Source: Bryoerythrophyllum caledonicum
Taxonomy: Eukaryota > Streptophyta > Bryopsida > Pottiales > Pottiaceae
Length of the DNA stretch: 64,000 nt
NCBI GenBank assembly: GCA_963971425.1
Contig: OZ020525.1
Coordinates: 7,919,560 to 7,983,559 of the forward strand
Direction of reading: 5' to 3'
Shown here: in pieces, positions 11,413-24,500 of the stretch
How the letters are laid out: each line of letters opens with the position of its first letter
Position numbering within the stretch: the stretch's first letter is position 1
Position numbers and translations under genes: made by a program
Notes under the pieces: generated by a model
What the model was told of the DNA's origin: nothing
Database searches by the model: none
What the model saw: the letters and a program-made list of their open reading frames with translations, nothing else

Positions 11413-14400
11413 TCACACCTTGTACTCTTTGCATCGGTTGTCCGATGCTCGCGTGGGGAAATCCTCGCCGTTTAGGGTTTGAAGTTGAACGGAGTTGTTG
11501 GGGAAGACCTCCTTCACGAGATAGGGTCCCAACCACAAAGCATCGAATTTCCCTGGAAAATCCAATCTCCTCGCGTCTTGAAGGAGGACTAGCATTCCCG
11601 GTCTCAATGACCGGACCTTGTTCTGTTTGTCAAAGGCAATCTTCCTCCTTCGTTGGATGGCTTCCATGTTTTGGGCGCTCCACCGGCGCATCTCGTCGAG
11701 CTCCTCCAATCGTTCTAACCGATCGGCTAAGGACGTGGCCATGGACCATCGTTTGGTCACGGCCACTCGCAGAGAGGGGATCTCGAACTCGATAGGTAAA
11801 ATGGCTTCAATGCCATACACCAATGAGAAGGGAGTAGCATGGGTGGTCACTTTGAACGTGGTTCGGTAAGCCCATAACGCGGCGGGGAGTTTCGTGTCCC
11901 AATCCCTCTTGGAATTGGTGACCGTTTTCCTCAAGATGTTTACGAGGGTTTGGTTGATCCGTTCGGTGTGCCCATTGGTTTGAGGGTGATAAGGGGTGGT
12001 CTTACGATGATTGATCTTGAACCGGTTGGTCATGGCTTCGATCACCTTGTTCAAAAAATGCTTCCCCCTATCACTAATGAGGATTTTGGGACATCCGAAC
12101 CAGGTAATGATTTGCTCGAACAAAAATTTGGCCGCATGATTAACATCATTCGTTTTCACGGCTCGAGCCTCGGCCCACTTGGTGAGATACTCGGTTGCCA
12201 CCACAATGTGCTTCATCCCACTGGAAGAGCTCGGGTGCACTTCCCCCACGTAATCAATACCCCACTTCTCGAATGGGACCAAGGGCAAGGATACTCGTAG
12301 TGGCATGCTCATTCGAAGGTCATTTCAGGCATACCGTTGACAAGCGTCGCATCGCTTGGTGTACTCATGGGCGTCTTGGAATAACGTGGGCCAATAATAA
12401 CCCGCGCGAAGGACTTTTTGGGCCGTCAAGGTCCCAGAGAAGTGTCCTCCATACGCACTGTCATGGCAGGCTGAGAGGATCGTGGGAATTTCCACGGACG
12501 TCACACATCGACGTAGCAAGCCGTCCACCCCCTGGCGGTACAGTTTGCCCCCTACTATGGCAAAGTGGCGGCTATGGAGGCGAACCTTTCGACGCTCGTT
12601 TTTGGACAATAAGTCCGGTAGAAGGTGGGTGGTGAGGAATTCGGCCACCAGATTGTACCATGAAGGAATGAAGGATACTTTGAACAAGTCCTCATCTATC
12701 AAGGCCTCATCAATGAGGACAATACCGGGTTCCTCTGAGAGGCGTGAGAGGTGATCCGCTTGAAGGTGCATCCGCCCCGGGCGGTATTCCACCGTGTAGT
12801 CAAACTCCTCTAAAAGTAAGACCCACCTCGCTAAACGACCACTCAAGTCCGCCTTGTTGACAAGGAATTTGATGGCCATGTGATCCACGTAGAACACTAC
12901 GGGGTTGAGTAACAAGTAGTGGCGGAACTTCTTGACCGAAAAGACCATTGCCAAGCACTCACGTTCGGTGGTGGTATAGTTCTTTTCGGCGGGGTTCAAT
13001 TGCCTACTTGCAAAAGCAATGGGGTGGTCTTTGCCATTAAGGCCCATCGGTTGGCACAATGTGCTTCCCACAGCCACCGCCGAGGCATCACAAAAGACGT
13101 GGAAGGGCAATTCCCAATTCGGGGGCCTCAAAACCGGGTAAGTGGTTAATTCCCCCTTCAAGATGTCGAAGGCCTCTTGGCAATGGGGAGTCCACTCGAA
13201 CCTTACGTTCTTTTGGATAAGCCTAGTGATGGGCATGGCCTTTGTAGCATAGTCATGGATAACCTCCCGGTACCACCCTATGTGTCCTAGGGTTTTTTGT
13301 ATCTCCTTGACATTCGTCGGGGGGTGTAACTCCACGATAACCTTCACTTTGTCGGGATCCGGCTCTCGACCATCCTTGGATAGCACGAATCCTAGCAAGA
13401 CTCCCCGTTCTACGGCAAGGAAGATTTTCTCGGGATTGAGGGCAATACCGGTGCACCTACACCGTTCAAAACTTTGTCTCACGCACGTGAGGTGGTTGTC
13501 CTTCGTGGACTGGGTGCTAAAGTCATCAATGAAGACGGTCATGGATTTATGCAAGAGATCTGAGAAGGCATAAGTCATGGCCCTCTGAAATGCGGAAGGG
13601 GCATTACAAAGCCCAAAAGGCATGACCAAATAGATGAACGTGCCCCATGGGGTAGTGAAGGCGGTCTTGTGATAGTCTTTTGGGGCAATGGAAATTTGAT
13701 TGTAGCCCGAGTAGCCATCCATAAACGTATAAAGATCATGACCACCTACCTCCTCCAAGATGGTGTTGATAAATGGCAAGGGGAAGTGGTCTTTTTGGGT
13801 GTGATGGTTGAGTTTCCTATAGTCAATGCACACCCGTAGCTTCCCGTTTTTCTTTTTAACCAACACCATGGGGGATACCCAATCGGATATCTCTACGGGT
13901 TTAATGAACCCCGCTTGGAGGAGCTTCTCCAATTCGGCCTTGACAATGAGCTGTAGGTTAGGATTCATACGCCGCTCCTTTTGTCTAATGGGAGTAGTGC
14001 CTGGGAGAAGGGGGATGTGATGTTGTGTTACCGCCGGGGGAATGCCTTTGAGGTCTTTGTATGACCACGCAAAAATGTCCCCAAACTCGACCACTAGTGC
14101 TTTGTATTTCACCATCTCCTCCTCGGTCAACTCAACGCCCACCTTAATACTACGGACCTCATCCTGCTCATGAGAAACCACCATCAACTTCCAATCATCA
14201 TGATGAACGTGTGGTTGTTGGATAGGTCCCTTGTACCAATCATTCGGAACTTGGGGGTATGTCGCCCCCAAACCACTAGCTAGGATACCGGTGGATGTCC
14301 TGCGGAAGTGGAGAGATGGGTTGAGAGGGCCTTCGTCTCCCAAAACCTCTAATTCGTCCCCTTGCGTGCCCTCCACATCCATTCCAAACACCGCCGAGGG

Positions 14401-17400
14401 TTCTAGGTCATCGAGGAGGGGAACTAGGCTAAGTTCCAACCCGGTTTCCCTTCCAATGAGCTCACTCTCCATGAAATGCACGGACATGGTTTCATCCGCG
14501 CTCAAGGTTGGGTGCTCCCTCAACCAGTCTACAAAATCCCCGGTGGGAACCCACTCATAAAGGCCCGGTCCCATGCTTTTAAATGGCATTACGTGGGCCT
14601 TCGAGGGTTGGGCTCGATCCACCGCCTTGTGGGGCGCAAACCTCACCCGTTTGGGAGGCTCCTTTGATAGTACCTCTTGTGATTCATCCTCCGACGAGCC
14701 CATGCAACCACGGCATATTCCTAGCCTACTTGGTTGGATATGGACTGTAGTAGGGTTCTCCGGTGGACCATAGGTGATGTTTCGTTTTGGCCCCCCCATT
14801 CTACCGTGGCATTGGCAATCCGCAACCAAGGCCTACCTAGTAGCAAGGGATATGCCTCCTTGTTGGAGTGCATTCGGATGACTTGGAAGGTGAGGGAATA
14901 CTTTGCCCCCCCCGTGGTCACTTTACAACCACTAATTTGGCCTAACGGGGCCTCCGAGCTTTGATTAGCCATGTTGATGATGTACGGTGAAGGCTCTGTG
15001 ATGTCAAGGCCTAGTTTCTCCATGGTTGAGAGGGGCATGATGTTCAACCCACTACCACCGTCTACTAGTACATTAGGTACGATCTTGTCCACAATCGAAA
15101 CCTCGATTTGTACCGCCTTGACTTCGATATTGGGGTGTGCGGATTTAACCCGAGCCGCCAGCCTGATCCTTGCCCTAGGCCTTCGCTTCACCGGGGTACC
15201 CGACCTAAGGGACTTCCTCATGGGTGGTGACACCTCTAATAGTTGGGCTATGGTGATGTCCGCTTTAAGGCGACTCAAGTCCGCCCATAAATCGTAAGGC
15301 CCCTCTCCCCCTTGCTTCTCGACACGCGGGAACGTGTTTACCTCGGGACTAGGGATTGGTGGACCTTCCCATGGTTCTTGGGGGGTGGACAAGGGTGTTC
15401 GAGACCTAGGTATCCCACGGGGGGACTCAAAGTTGGCTCGTTTAGTGCCTTCTACTGCCTCCTTGGTGGTATCATTTAGGTCACAGAAGTGAGGTGAATC
15501 CTCTTCTGAGGTCTCACCTTCCTCTGGTATAGGTGGAGGGGGGCTTGAGTACCTAGGCTCCCGTCGGCTAGACCGAGTCTGGACTGCCAATGCCGGTAAC
15601 TCACAAGTTTTTGCTTCCTTGGTTGTGCTCACCTCGTGGAAAACTACATTGAGCTCAGTGAGGGAGGGGCTGTGGGTGGACACGATCTCACTTGACATGG
15701 TCGCATAGCGCACATCTTGTGGGCCTTGGTTTTGTTGGCCCCCGTGGTTCTGCCCTAGGTTGTGTTGGCCCCCGTGGTTCTGCCCTTGGTTTTGTTGGCC
15801 CCCGTGGTTCTGTCCTTGGTTAATAGGGATGTACCCGGCCTTGGTATTCAACCCCATTGGAGGAGTCTGATTTTGGCGATGATTGTTGTAGTCGTAGTAG
15901 AGACTAAGAGGCCTAAGGGTATTATCGGAGGTGGGGTTACGCGCACCTCTCAAATGATCTTGGGCTTGTTGAGGATAGTTCCCTGGTGGGAAGGGCATGG
16001 GAATTACCTTGTCCGGTCTACGACATACTTGGGTAGGGTGATTACCCCCGCAGTTACCGCATACCACCCCATTTTCGACCCAACATTGCCCTGGTGCGTG
16101 TCTCTTGCCACACGGTTGATGGATTTCATACCGTGGTCTCGGAGGTCCCTCATAACCTTGGCTTGGATATGCATAGCCTTGAGGCACGTAGCTAGTTACT
16201 GTCGGTGGTTGGTTCCTATGGGGAGGCACATACGGAGGTTGAGAAACTTGGTGCTGGGGTGCTGCCACCGGAGTGGTATAAAAAGGGCTGGTGTGGCCTG
16301 GTTGACCACATTGAGTGCACCATAAGCCCGAAGCATGTCTACCGGATTCTATGGGTGGAGGCGTGGGGTTAGGGACTTGGTTCTTAATCAACAAGGCCAT
16401 TTGGTCTTGCATGGCCTTGATTTGTTGAGCTAATTGATCCTGGAAGCCCTGTTGGCCTTGAAGGATTTCGTTCTTCATTTCCTCCTTCCATGTGCCCCGC
16501 TCCTCATGATAGGTGAGCTTAGGAAGGGCTACTGGTGGCCTAACGTTCAAGGGTGGAGCGTAGTAGTTCCACGTAGGAACTTGTGCGCCTGTGGATCCTT
16601 GGTTACGTTCTAAGAGTGGTCCCTTACCCTTGGCATGGATGGGTATGAAACTAGGAATATGGTGATCCTCCTTCCTCCACATGCGATCTTGGTCTCGATC
16701 CACCTGCTCTATTAGCCTAGCTTGTGCCTTGGCCTCATCTAACGATGCGGGGCGGACCTTCAAAATCTCCCTAATGGTTCCCTCATTGTTGAACCCTTGG
16801 ATAAAGAACTGGGTTAAGGTGTCATTGGTGAGGAGGTTTCCCACGAACCTTGTAACCACCAGGTCGAATCTCCTAATGTATGTCGTGATATCCTCCCCTG
16901 GACCTTGGCGTAGCGCGGCTAGGGCTGTGAGGGCATCACTTTGACCTATTTCAGGTCTAAAGTGCTCCAGAAAGGCCCTCATGAGGCTATCCCAGTCCTG
17001 GAAGGTGTTGGGGGGGTGGTTCCTATACCACTCGTAAGCGGCATCCTTTAAGGTACACGAGAACCACACTAGGAAATACCCGGTGTTGGTGATGAGACAA
17101 GTAGTGAGGAGCTCTAGAAACCGTTCCACATGTGCGGAGGGGTCTTCATCCCTAGTTCCTCTAAACGTGGGCAAATTGGGTGGCATAGGCGCCGCTTGTA
17201 AGCCCTCGGGTACTACAATTGGTAAACCCCTTGGCTGAACCAAGGGGTTGATGGGAGGCCGAACCGGGGGTGGCCCTCCAGAGGCCATGGTAGGGGCTGA
17301 GGTGTTGCCTTGTGGACTAGTGGTGTTGGTGGTGTTCACTGGATCATATGCAGGGATAAGGAAAGATGGGGGAAAAAGAAGGGGAGGAGCTGGGATAGCC

Positions 17401-17524
17401 TCTAGCTGAACTCCAAGAATCCTTCCGCCGTGTCCTCAGTGAGTTCCCTAGACCTACTTCTTTCACTCGCCGGTTCCCACGGTGGTGTGAGGGAAGGTTT
17501 TTGGGACCTTGTGGCACGGGACAT
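11413..17524 (-). pseudogene. gag-pol region of gypsy element 1 (fossil)
   Basis: From 17,524 downwards (N-terminus MSRATRSQ). The gag domain is near 17,160-16,680 (FLVWFSCTLKDAAYEWYRNH block). A Pro/Gln-rich linker carries two knuckle-like Cys/His groups near 16,300 and 16,100-16,000 (CGNCGGNHPTQVC). The protease active site, VLVDGGSGLNIMPL, is near 15,050. Reverse transcriptase lies near 13,830-13,500, with FMDGYSGYNQ and the catalytic box VFIDDF in place of the more common YVDD. RNase H (FCDASAVAVGS) is near 13,090. The integrase His/Cys finger is near 12,480-12,325, its core near 12,260-11,950, and its C-terminal part ends at 11,413. The region is broken, by about two or three breaks. In a live element these parts package the RNA, copy it and integrate the DNA. 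Confidence 0.88.
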
Positions 17525-19006
17525 CTACTCTAAAGTCTAAGAGTAAGATCTTGTTGTGTGTTGATGATGGTCATGTTCCCCCGAAAGATTTTCCATCCAA
17601 GGTTTAAGGGTCGTGGGTGAAACTATACGAAGTACGGCCTAATACGATCGGTGAGTGGATGTTTCCAACACTCCTACTCCCGACTCTATCACGAGGATGG
17701 ACTGACCCAAGACCAAGACCCAATTTTTAGTGGTGGAGTTTTAGCTCGATGAAGCCGCCGAAGAATCCTATTAAGGACTACCCTCCAAGGGCAAACGACA
17801 AAAAGCTAACCGAATTGAGGGATGTCTCCACGAGCATCACCCCGTTGGAAAGCTGTCCCTCAACTGGCGCCACACGGTACAGATCCATACTGTGGGGCTG
17901 ACCCAGACCTCAATTTGATAAAAGGTGGGGTTCCTCGATATCTTTGGTATCCCCCCTTCCACCTTTTACCACCTTGAACTAGGCATTACCCACTAGGAGG
18001 AAAACGACTCAATCACGGGACGGCATGCAACAAGGTGTGTATACAATGTTATCACTGTGAAGAAGACATACCTCGATGCATCTCCAGCCACCCTGTCACC
18101 ATTAGTTGAAGTCGACCGTGGACCTAATCGCACTCTATCAATACTAAGGCCAATCAATAAGTCACATACAATGTTATAGAGGGGGATAACTTACCTTGAA
18201 GCAACTCCAGCCAATCCACTTGTTAGCACAAGATTTGTTGCATGCAATTTCGTGGTTGGCCAAACCTAGCGGTTCTAAGGCAAGTGTTCCACACGGCTCA
18301 AGTGGGAAATCGGGGTTTTCTAACCCTAGTGTGGTCACCACATCCAAGTTGATCCTATTTACTACTCGTGGTCCTACAAAGAGGGTGTAGTGCACATATC
18401 GTACGCAGCGCTCCTTCCAAACAGCACCCCTACGTCTTGGATGCGTCCACGACTCCAACTCCCCTCCAAGTGGCTCATTCACACATACATAGCGCTAACT
18501 TGCAACTTTTGATTCAAACATTCAAGTTACACCAAGTTGTTTTTACCTTGGTGGTTAGTCGAGCGCGGGGGGAAGGAAGGGGCGCCCTTGTCCCATACCC
18601 GGGCTCATGCACCCTTCCCCTTCGACCTAGGGGCTCACTGGAAATCCTCGTGGATTTCCATGGGAGGGCCTCAACCTTTCACCCCTAGGCCCCTTGCTCA
18701 ACTCAAGCCACAAGCCTAGAAGGGGATCCCCCCGACACAAGGTGTTTTGTGGTTGGAGGGTCGGGAACTCCACACTCCCTTCTAGACCCCCACCTTTAAA
18801 CACAACTTGGCATCCATGCACTCACCATACTTTCAAACATTCACAAGTCATTCACCATCCAACAATAACTTAACCATTCATGAGTAAATTGGGCACTTAC
18901 CTCAAGTTGCCCTATGTTGATCCATATGCCATAAGGCTGATTGCGTTTGTACCTTACATCCAATGATAGAACAATTAGCACAATCAAACCATGAACACGC
19001 CTCCTC

Positions 19007-19024
19007 CCGGCGGACGCACCAAAA
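19007..19024 (-). other. Primer-binding site of gypsy element 1
   Basis: Directly inside the 5' LTR, the minus strand reads TTTTGGTGCGTCCGCCGG. The part from TGG onward is complementary to a tRNA 3' end (CCA). It resembles the tRNA-Asp-type site of Tat/Athila elements but is not identical, so the tRNA is uncertain. The same site occurs in elements 2 and 3. Confidence 0.65.
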
Positions 19025-21501
19025 TGTGAGCCAAATAAACCACCCCTAAAGGGTGGCCTACCTTGAACACAAGATCCTAATACGGGGCCCAATCCTTCGT
19101 GCAACCCATCTTCAGCCCATTTATTTATAATTCATAGAACCATGGTGGCACATCTCATGCCCTTTAGGTTCCTTGTGGTTGATTAGTGAGGTGGTGACTC
19201 AATTCAGCCTTTTAATTGACCCTACCTTCGAACGAGTGTAACTTTTGTTCTAGGGCTCCGAATGCAATTTTTTCAGCTCTTAAGGGTTCAATTCAACGTT
19301 CCAAACTTGGTTAGACCCTTAGTGATTAGGTTCAGGCTTAGGTGTGACCCTGGAACTAGTCGGCAGCAGACAGGCTTCCCTATTTTCTACATGATTATGA
19401 TTCTAATTATCTCTTTGCCTCTAACTCCGATTCTTGTGTTTGTTTTTTTAATTCTTATTAGTTTTTTGTGCTTAACATGATGGCAGCATTCAATTGGTCA
19501 TTTGACTCGACCCTGAACCTCACCGCCAGCGACCAACAGCGCACCTTCAACATATGACTTTATTCAAGGTCATGCACCACATCTCCATACATACACCACA
19601 TCCATTCACACGAGAACCCACTTCAACCTTGGTACAAATGAACCTCTAGCTGATTTTTTCTTTCTTACTAATGACCCTTTATCCGGTTGTTTAGTTGAGT
19701 GTGAGAAAACCCTAATTCTAGCAAAAAATTGGCAGCGCTTCCGCATGGTTTTAGTATTTAGGAAAAAAAATGAGGGTTCCTTACTACATAAGGAATTTAC
19801 TACTAGCCAGGGGGGTGAGGAGAGGCTCCCTGGTTAATTCGATTCACCCTCCTTCCTTCAGTTCCGGCTCTCTTCTTCGTGCTCTTGATCGTCTTGTTCC
19901 CCGTGGTCTTGATCGTCTCCAGCTCCTGCTCTTCTTGGTGCTCTTGATCGTCTTGTTCCTCGTGGTCTAGATCGTCTTCAGCTCCTACTCTTCCCCGTGG
20001 TCTTGATCGTCTTCAGCTCCGCTCTTCTTCGTGCTCTTGATCGTCTTGTTCCCCGTGGTCTCGATCGTCTTCAGCTCCTGCTCTTCTTCGTGCTCTTGAT
20101 CGTCTTGTTCCTCGTGGTCTTGATCGTCTCCAGCTCCTGCTCTTCTTCGTGCTCTTGATCGTCTTGTTCCCCGTGGTCTTGATCGTCTCCAGCTCCTGCT
20201 CTTCTTCGTGCTCTTGATCGTCTTGTTCCCCGTGGTCTTGATCGTCTTCAGCTCCTGCTCTTCTTCGTGCTCTTGATCGTCTTGTTCCTCATGGTCTTGA
20301 TCGTCTTCAGCTCCTACTCTTCCCGTGCTCTTGATCATCTCCAGCTCCTACTCTAATTCGTGCTCTTGATCGTCTTGTTCCTCGTGGTCTTGATCGTCTC
20401 CAGCTCCTGCTCTTCTTCGTGCTCTTGAGCGTCTTGTTCCTCGTGGTCTTGATCGTCTCCAGCTCCTGCTCTTCTTCGTGCTCTTGATCGTCTTGTTCCT
20501 CGTGGTCTTGATCGTCTCCAGCTCCTGCTCTTCTTCGTGCTCTTGATCGTCTTGTTCCTCGTGGTCTTGATCGTCTCGAGCTCCTACTCTAATTCGTGCT
20601 CTTGATCGTCTTGTTCCTCGTGGTCTTGATCGTCTTCAGCTCCTACTCTAGTTCGTCTCTCCTCCTACTCGCACACAGACCCCCCTCAAAAATAATGAGA
20701 CCTCTCCAGGGGGTAACCCCCTCCAACCTTTGCTCTCCTTGAGTTCCCAAAGACGTTCGCTGCCGCCTTTGGCCTCCTTCCATAAATGGCTTCCCTCTTA
20801 CAACCCTACTAACCCTATCACTACTAATTCCGTGCCACCCTTGCATTTAACAAGAGTGGGTGTCCCACTAACCAAGGAATATCTAGATCTAAACATTAAC
20901 TCCAAGCCACATGGGTGCGCATGATCTCAATAAGTGAGCTATTAGCTAATTTTCAAAGGTGCAAAAATCTAATTTAACCTACCTAAATTGAATTCCCCTT
21001 GCTTGGGGTAATTCCTAATTTACTTAGTGATTGATGAGGATTCTTTTCCACTTCTTTTTGGACCCTTTTGACTATTTTTTTAAGGGCTTTTAACGCCCCA
21101 TTCTTTTTTCTTTTTTCCTCACCATCTTCCTTTTTTTTTTTTTTTGGTTTCGTGATTTCTTCATCGTGACCGAATTCGGTCTACAACTCGATAGGAGGTA
21201 AATTCTTCTCCACCACTACTCATTTTAATTCTTTTCTAATTTTCTTTTGTCTTTTTTCCCTTCTCTCTTTGCTTTTCTTTTCCGGTTTATTCCTTTTTTT
21301 TTTCTTCGTCTTTGGCTAACTACATAAATTCCGCGATTGCCCATAAATGGCTCCTCTTTTAGTGAGGGGAAAGACCACTTGGCCATTTTAATCAACAAAC
21401 CACGAGCTAGTCCATGGGATAACCCATTTTCACCACTCATTAGCCTTAATGGACCCGAGGTGAGGTCCATTCATCATCGTGAGCCGTTTTTGTGGCTCAC
21501 A
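19025..21501 (-). repeat. 5' LTR of gypsy element 1
   Basis: Starts TGTGAGCCAAATAAACC and ends GTGGCTCACA, 2,477 bp. Near-identical to 8,309-11,223 outside the 59-bp array. The array here spans about 19,866-20,645, with about 13 units. Confidence 0.92.
19866..20645. repeat. 59-bp tandem array inside LTR (about 13 copies)
   Basis: The same 59-bp unit as at 9,150-10,375, in the partner LTR. Some units are shortened (for example near 20,010 and 20,320). Confidence 0.88.
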
Positions 21502-24500
21502 CCAAGCACTCACGTTCGGTGGTGGTATAGTTCTTTTCGGCGGGGTTTAATTGTCTACCTTCGAAGGCAATGGGGTGGTCTTTGCCATTAAGGCCCACCG
21601 GTTGGCAAAATGTGCTCCCTACAGCTACTGCCGAGGCATCGCTGAAGATGTGGAAGGGCATCTCCCAATTGGGGGGCCTCAAAACCGGGTAGGTGGTTAA
21701 TTCCTTCTTCAGAATTTCGAAGGCTTCTTGGCAATTTGGGGTCTATTCAAACTTCACGCTTTTTTGGATGAGCCTAGTGATAGGCAAGGTCTTCGTGGCA
21801 TAGTGATAGATAACCTCCTGGTACCACCCTATGTATCCTAGGGTTTTTTATATCTCCTTGACATTTGTGGGGGGTTGTAAGTCCACAATAACCTTCACCT
21901 TGTCAGGGTCCGGCTCTCTACCCTCCTGGGAGACCACGAATCTTTATAAGACCCCCTTCTCTACGGCAAGGAAGATCTTCTTGGGGTTGAGAGCGATGTC
22001 GGTGCGCCTACATCGCTCAGAGCTTTGTGTCACACATGCTATGTGCTTGTCCTTCATGGACTGGGTGCTAAAATCATCAATGAACACCGTCATTGATTTG
22101 TGCAAGAGGTCTGAGAAGGCATAGGTCATGGCCCTCTGGAATGCGGAGTGGGCATTACAAAGTCCAAAAGGCATGACCAAATAAATGAACGTGCCCCATG
22201 GGGTAGTGAAGGCAGTCTTGTGATAGTCCTCGGGGGCAATGGAGATTTGGTTGTAACCCGAGTAGCCATCCATAAACGTATAAAGCTCATGACCACCTAC
22301 CTCCTCTAAAATGGTGTTGATAAATGGCAAGGGGAAGTGATCTTTTTGGGTGTGGTGGTTGAGTTTTCTATAGTCAATGCACACCTGTAGCTTCCCATTT
22401 TTCATTTTAACCAACACCATGGGGGAGACCCAATCGGATATCTCGACGGGTTTAAAGAACCCCGCCTGGAGTAGCTTCTCCAATTCGGCTTTGACAATGA
22501 GCTGTAGGTTAGGATTCATACGCCACTCCTTTTGTCTAATGAAAGTAGTGCATGGGAGAAGGGGGATGTGATGTTGTGTCACCGCCGGGGAAATGCCCTT
22601 GAGGTCCTTGTACGACCATGCAAAGATGTCCCGAAACTCGACCACTAGTGACTTGTATTTCACCATCTCCTCCTTGGTCAACCCAACTCCCACTTCTATT
22701 CTACGCTCTTCTTCCCCCTCATGAGAAACTACCATCAACTTCCAATCATCGTGATGTACGTATGGTTGTTGAGTAGGTCCCTTATACCAGTCATTTGGAA
22801 CTTGGGGTACGTTGCCCCCGAACCGCTAGCTAGAATACAGGTGGATGTCCTCCTTAAGTGGAGAGATGGGTTGAGAGGGCCCTCATCGATTAACACCTCC
22901 AACTCCATCCCTTGGGTGCCATCGATATCCACTCCGAACACTGCCGCGGGTTCTACGTCATCTAGGAGAAGAACTAGGCTAAGTTCCAACCCGGTTTCCA
23001 TTTCAACGAGCTCACTGTTCATGAAATGCACGGATATGGCTTCATCTGCGCTCGAGGTGGGGTGCTGCCTCAACCAATCTACAAATTCCCCGGTGGGAAC
23101 CCACTCATAAAGGCCCGGTCCCATGCTTTTATATGGCATCACATTGGCCCTCGAGGGTTGGACTCTATCCACCGCCTTGTGTGGTGCAAACCTCACTCTC
23201 TTGGGAGGTTCTTTTGTCAACACCTCTTGTGACTCATGGTCCGAAGAGCCAATACAACCATGGCATAGTCCTATCCTACTCGGTTGGATATGGACCGTAG
23301 TGGGGTTCTCAGGGGGCCTGTAGGTGATGTTGGGGTTCGGTCCTCCCCATTCTACTGTGGCATTGGCAATTCGCAACCAAGGCCTACCTAGCAGCAAGGG
23401 GTATGCCTCCTTGTTGGAGTGCATTTGAATGACTTGGAAGGTGAAGGAATACTCTACACCCCTCGTGGTGATTTTACAACCACTAATTTGGCCTAACGGG
23501 GCCTCCGAGCTTTGATTAGCCATGTTGATGAGATATAGTGATGGTTCAGTGATGTCTAGACCCAATTTCTCCATGGTTGAGAGGGGCATGATGTTCAAAC
23601 CACTACCACCGTCGACTAGTACGTTGGGTACCACCTTATCAACTATTGAGACCTCAATTTGAACCGCCTTGACTTCAATATTGGGGTGTGCGGATTTCAC
23701 ACGAGCCGCCAACCTAACCTTTGCCTTAGGCCTCCGCTTCACCGGGGTGCCCGACCTAAGGACCTTCCTCATGGGTGGGGATACCTCCAGTAGTTGGGCT
23801 ATGGTGATGTCCGCTTTGAGACGACTCAAATCCGCCCATAAATCGTAAGGACCTTCTCCCACGTGCTCCTCGATGCGTGGGAATGTGTCCATTTCGGGGC
23901 TAGGGACCGGTGGACCTTCCCATGATTCTTGGGAAGTGGACAATGGTGTTCGGGGCCTAGCCTTCTCATGGAAGGACCTTAAGTTGGCTCGTTTAGTGCC
24001 TTCCACCACCTCCTTGGTGGTATCGTTTAGGTCAGAGAAGTGAGGTGAATCCTCCCCTAAGGTCTCACTCTCTTCTGGTATGGGCGCAGGGGGGCTCGAG
24101 TACCTAGGCTCCCGTCGGTTAGATCGAGTCTGGATTGCCAATGCGGGCAACTCACAAGTTTTTACTTCCTTGGTTGTACTAACTTCGTGAAAAACGACAT
24201 TGAGCTCTGTGAAGGAAGGGCCGTGTGTTGACACGATGTCACTTGACATGGTGGCATAGCGCTTATCCTGTGGACCTTGGTTTTGTTGGCCCCCGTGGTT
24301 ATGTTGCCTTCCATGGTTTTGTTGGCCACCATGGCTTTGTTGGCCACCTTGGTTTTGCCCTTGGTTTATAGGGATGTAACCGTCCTTGGTACTAACCCCC
24401 ATTGGGGAGGTTTGACTTTGGCGGTTGTTGTTGTAGTCATAGTAGAGGCTAGGTGGCCTAAGAGTATTATCGGTGGTGGAGTTACGTGCACCTCTCAAAT

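Larger units (their letters stand above)
8309..21501 (-). mobile_element. Ty3/gypsy LTR retrotransposon, element 1 (Tat/Athila-like)
   Basis: A 13.2-kb element read on the minus strand. The 3' LTR is 8,309-11,223 and the 5' LTR is 19,025-21,501; both run TGTGAGCC to GGCTCACA. Parts seen are a leader, gag with zinc knuckles, aspartic protease, reverse transcriptase (FIDD box), RNase H and integrase. The LTRs differ in length mostly through different numbers of a 59-bp repeat; outside the array they are very similar, so insertion is fairly recent. It is broken, with about two or three breaks in its coding part. Flanks do not show a target duplication: TAGAG on the left, CCAAG on the right. The right flank is pol sequence of element 2. 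Confidence 0.9.
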
